Source: Spirochaetaceae bacterium
Lineage (GTDB): Bacteria; Myxococcota_A; UBA9160; UBA4427
Length of the DNA: 64,000 nt
Direction: 5' to 3'
Assembly: GCA_020632655.1 (NCBI GenBank)
Contig: JACKFD010000001.1
Coordinates: 558,001-622,000, forward strand
Under the pieces are notes generated by a model, which was not told where the DNA came from, did no database searches, and worked only from the letters and a program-made list of their open reading frames with translations. This document shows positions 61,491 through 64,000 of the stretch, one piece after another. Numbering within the stretch: the stretch's first letter is position 1; each line of letters starts with the position of its first letter. The translations under genes and the position numbers were made by a program.

Positions 61491-61748
61491 GTGGCCAGCA
61501 ATCAGGTTCAGAGGTTTCGAGAGAACCTCATGATGAGCAAGGCGGAGCTCGCGCGGAAGGCGGGGCTCTCGACGTTGACGATCGACCGGGTCGAGGCCGG
61601 CAGACCCTGCCGTCTCGACACCAAGCGGAAGATCCTGCTCGCCCTCGGTCTCAAGGTCTCCGACAAGGATCGGGTATTCGGCTCGACCGATACACCGAGC
61701 GACGCGGCCGCCGCCGCTGGTTCGGGCTTCTCGGGCTACCGGCAATAG
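61491..61748 (+). CDS. Small XRE-family DNA-binding protein at the head of the pilM operon
   Basis: The 85-residue protein is a Cro/C1-type HTH: RFRENLMMSKAELARKAGLSTLTIDRVEAGRPCRLDTKRKILLALGLKVSDKDRVF. The last 20 residues are a flexible Ala/Gly-rich tail. The GTG at 61491 has GGAGGA at good spacing. It is 22 bp upstream of pilM and almost certainly in the same transcript, so it may autoregulate the pilMNO operon. Similar short HTH proteins occur before pilM in some delta-type genomes, as far as I recall. Confidence 0.85.
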   Translation: MASNQVQRFRENLMMSKAELARKAGLSTLTIDRVEAGRPCRLDTKRKILLALGLKVSDKDRVFGSTDTPSDAAAAAGSGFSGYRQ

Positions 61749-61770
61749 GTTCGCGGAGGAAACCGTCGGA

Positions 61771-62850
61771 ATGAAGTTCCATCTACCGGGATTCGGCAAG
61801 GCCTCGGTCATCGGGCTCGACATCGGATCGAGCTCGATCAAGGTCGTCGAGATCGCACAGAAGAGCAGGGACAAGGGCTTCGACCTGCGCGGGCTGGGTC
61901 GAGCCGCGCTTCCGCCGGAAGCGATCGTCCAGGGCGCGTTCCTCAATTCGAGCGCGATCGTCGACGCGATTCGCGACGCGATCGAGGATGGCCGCATCAA
62001 GGGCAAGGACGTCGCCGCGTCCGTGTCGGGCCACTCGGTCATCGTGAAGCGGGTCTCGCTCCCGCAGATGAGCCGGGAGGAGCTCGAGGACCAGATCCAG
62101 TGGGAGGCGGAGCAGTACATCCCGTTCGACGTGAACGAGGTGAACCTCGACTTCCAGATCCTGGACGCGAACGAAGACGAGGGACAGATGGACGTCCTGC
62201 TCGTCGCGGCCAAGAAGGATCTGATCGACGACTACGTGCAGGTCATCACGGAGGCGGGCCTGAATCCCGTGGCGATCGACGTCGCCGGCTTCGCCGTCCA
62301 GAACGCCTACGAGCTGAACTACGACCCCGAGCCGGATGCCGTGACGGCGCTCGTCAACATCGGGGGCCAGGTGGTCAACATCAACGTCATCCGGAACGGG
62401 ATCCCCGCCTTCACGCGGGACATCATGACCGGCGGCGCCCAGTACACCGAGGAGATCCAGAAGGCCCTCTCGGTCTCCTTCGACGAGGCGGAGCGGATCA
62501 AGATCGGCAGCTCCGGCGATGATCAGGTCCAGGACGTGATCCCGCAGGAGGTCGATCAGGCGATGCGGAACGTCTCCGAGGCGGTGATCGGGGAGATCTC
62601 CCGGTCGCTCGACTTCTTCATGGCCACCACCACCGATGCGCGGATCAGCAAGGTGCTGCTCTCGGGCGGCGGCTCGAAGATCAGCGGCCTGGCCGCGGCC
62701 TTCAAGGAGCGGACCGGACTCGAGACGGAGGCGATGAACCCGCTGGCCCACATGCTTCCGAGCAAGGGCTTCGATCCACAGCTCCTCGAGGATCTCGGAC
62801 CGCAGCTCGCCGTCGGGATCGGGCTCGCGTCGCGGAGGATCGACCGATGA
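61771..62850 (+). CDS. pilM: Type IV pilus inner-membrane complex protein PilM
   Basis: This 359-residue actin-like cytosolic ATPase binds the N-terminus of PilN and forms the alignment complex. It has SVIGLDIGSSSIKVVEIA near 12, the FtsA-like DVAASVSGHSVIVKRV near 80, TALVNIGGQVVNINVIRNG near 190 and LLSGGGSKISGL near 298. The start MKFHLPGFGKASVIGLD is typical. pilN starts within its stop codon region (4-bp overlap). Confidence 0.96.
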   Translation: MKFHLPGFGKASVIGLDIGSSSIKVVEIAQKSRDKGFDLRGLGRAALPPEAIVQGAFLNSSAIVDAIRDAIEDGRIKGKDVAASVSGHSVIVKRVSLPQMSREELEDQIQWEAEQYIPFDVNEVNLDFQILDANEDEGQMDVLLVAAKKDLIDDYVQVITEAGLNPVAIDVAGFAVQNAYELNYDPEPDAVTALVNIGGQVVNINVIRNGIPAFTRDIMTGGAQYTEEIQKALSVSFDEAERIKIGSSGDDQVQDVIPQEVDQAMRNVSEAVIGEISRSLDFFMATTTDARISKVLLSGGGSKISGLAAAFKERTGLETEAMNPLAHMLPSKGFDPQLLEDLGPQLAVGIGLASRRIDR

Positions 62851-63419
62851 TGATGGAAATCAATCTCCTCCCGCATCGCGAGGCGCGCCGCGCCGCGGAT
62901 CTCCGGGAGAGCGTGGCCGTCCTGGTGCTGGGCCTGATCCTCGTGGGTGCGGGCATCTTCTTCGCGGACAAGAGCCTCCGCTCGGATCTCTCGACGACGG
63001 AGTCGATGATTGCCCAGCTCGAGGCCGACATCAAAAGGTACGAGCCTCAGCAGAAGCTCGTCGCCAAGTTCAAGCAGCAGAAGCGCAAGCTCCAGGACAA
63101 GCTCGACGTGATCGACAGTCTCGAAGCGGCGCGGACGGGGCCGGTTCGCGTGCTCGACGAGCTCTCCGAGACCGTACCCGAGCGGCTCTGGCTGACGTCG
63201 ATGTCCGCGAAGGGCAAGGCCCTCACGCTCGAGGGGCAGAGCCTGGATACGGGCGTGGTCGCCGACTTCCTCCGCGGTCTGAATGCGTCGCCCTACTTCA
63301 AGAACGTGGACCTCGACAAGACCACGGGTGGCGCCGTCGTGAACGGCGTGCGCCTCGTCAACTTCGTGATCCGCGCGGACATGGCGTCGCCGGTCGAGTC
63401 GAAGGAAGCCTCTTCGTAG
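62847..63419 (+). CDS. pilN: Type IV pilus assembly protein PilN
   Basis: This 190-residue bitopic protein carries the PilM-binding motif INLLPHRE at its N-terminus, one membrane helix (about 24-45, VLVLGLILVGAGIFFADKSL), a coiled coil (STTESMIAQLEADIKRYEPQQKLVAKF) and a periplasmic alpha-beta domain (LWLTSMSAKGKALTLEG). It forms heterodimers with PilO. Three ATG codons in a row make the exact start ambiguous by one or two residues. Confidence 0.95.
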   Translation: MMMEINLLPHREARRAADLRESVAVLVLGLILVGAGIFFADKSLRSDLSTTESMIAQLEADIKRYEPQQKLVAKFKQQKRKLQDKLDVIDSLEAARTGPVRVLDELSETVPERLWLTSMSAKGKALTLEGQSLDTGVVADFLRGLNASPYFKNVDLDKTTGGAVVNGVRLVNFVIRADMASPVESKEASS

Positions 63420-63443
63420 GCCGCCGTTTAAGGGAGAATCACC

Positions 63444-64000
63444 TTGGAACTCAACGTCGATTTCGACGAGAAGCTCGAGCAGCTGGCGAAGGTTCCGAAG
63501 CCGATCCGGCTCGCGGTCGTCTCGGCCGTCCTCGTGGCGATCGCCGTGGGCTACTGGTTCCTCGCGTACCAGCCCGCGCTGAGCGAGAAGACGGTCCTGA
63601 CGGCGAAGGCCCAGGAGCTCCAGAGGGAGCTGAACAACGCCCGAGCCGTCGCAGCGAAAGGCCCGGCCTTCGAGGCGGAGATCGCGGGTCTCGAACGCGA
63701 CCTCGAGCTCGCCCTGAAGCAGCTCCCGAACCGCAAGCAGTTCGAGGACCTGCTCCAGGACATCAGCACGGCGGGCAAGAAGGTCGGTGTGACGATCAAG
63801 TCCATCGATCGTGCGGCGGAGGTGCCGCGGGACTTCTATGCGGAAGTCCCCTTCGATCTCGAGATCGAGGGCTCCTATCACGACCTCGCGCGATTCTTCG
63901 AGATGGTCGCCGCCCTGCCACGCATCGTGAACATCGGAGCGCTGGACATCGACGTCGCCTCCGAGAACCAGACGGCGACGCGCCTCAAGGTGAGCGGGAA
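63444..64000 (+). CDS. pilO: Type IV pilus assembly protein PilO, cut by window edge
   Basis: At least 185 codons are visible. A short cytosolic start (ELNVDFDEKLEQLAKVPKPIRL) is followed by one membrane helix (LAVVSAVLVAIAVGYWFLAY), a coiled coil (EKTVLTAKAQELQRELNNARAVAAKG) and the PilO ferredoxin-like domain (VGVTIKSIDRA, FYAEVPFDLEIEGSYHDLARFFEMVAALPRIVNI). The TTG at 63444 has AGGGAGAA upstream. The 3' end and probably pilP and pilQ lie beyond the window. Confidence 0.95.
   Translation, partial: MELNVDFDEKLEQLAKVPKPIRLAVVSAVLVAIAVGYWFLAYQPALSEKTVLTAKAQELQRELNNARAVAAKGPAFEAEIAGLERDLELALKQLPNRKQFEDLLQDISTAGKKVGVTIKSIDRAAEVPRDFYAEVPFDLEIEGSYHDLARFFEMVAALPRIVNIGALDIDVASENQTATRLKVSG

Overview
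The window reads as a chromosomal stretch of a very GC-rich Gram-negative bacterium. It encodes an LptF/G-type LPS permease, lipoprotein and periplasmic murein enzymes, and a type IV pilus locus in the order pilB-pilT-pilC-pilS-pilR, as in Myxococcus and relatives. Together with MglA-like, GAF/GGDEF and NtrC-type regulators and many GTG/TTG starts, this suggests a member of the former Deltaproteobacteria (Myxococcota/Desulfobacterota-like). That placement is inference. I see no prophage, insertion sequence or CRISPR array.

Layout. 1-5.3 kb: 5' part of lon (minus), a crotonase-family protein, tRNA-Leu(CAG) and RNase R. 5.2-12.2 kb: ABC-F ATPase, then an Rrf2 regulator, a JAMM protease, a beta-propeller lipoprotein, sulfate adenylyltransferase and a twin-cupin protein. 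12.2-16.5 kb: three minus-strand genes joined by TGATG junctions (HEAT-like protein, MglA-like GTPase without the P-loop lysine, Rossmann-GAF-GGDEF protein). 16.7-19.7 kb: nadC-birA-coaX. 19.8-28.2 kb: signalling genes (receiver protein with a long linker, PP2C phosphatase, FliA-family sigma factor, NtrC-type activator, histidine kinase plus receiver). 28.3-32.6 kb: methyltransferases and two paralogous GT4 glycosyltransferases. 33.4-42 kb: cell-wall recycling and remodelling (anmK, RNase Z-like hydrolase, murU-like, amgK-like, SpmAB fusion, PBP4, lytic transglycosylase). 43.3-52.2 kb: rsmD-coaD, coaBC-nfeD-slipin-hflK-hflC, an LptF/G permease and ribF. 52.5-64 kb: pilBTCSR, a divergent atypical NtrC-like protein, a small XRE regulator and pilM-pilN-pilO (cut by the window end).

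How the parts fit. Three CoA steps (coaX, coaD, coaBC) with nadC, birA and ribF form a cofactor theme. AnmK, AmgK and MurU together make the direct MurNAc recycling route to UDP-MurNAc. The two pilus operons each carry an upstream element resembling a sigma-28 promoter (TNAA, 16 nt, then a match to GCCGATAA), while a FliA-family sigma factor is encoded at 22.8-23.6 kb with no flagellar gene in view. This suggests, without proving, that an alternative sigma factor drives pilus assembly here. The least explained unit is the 12.2-16.5 kb module, whose GTPase and GGDEF domains both have altered active-site motifs.
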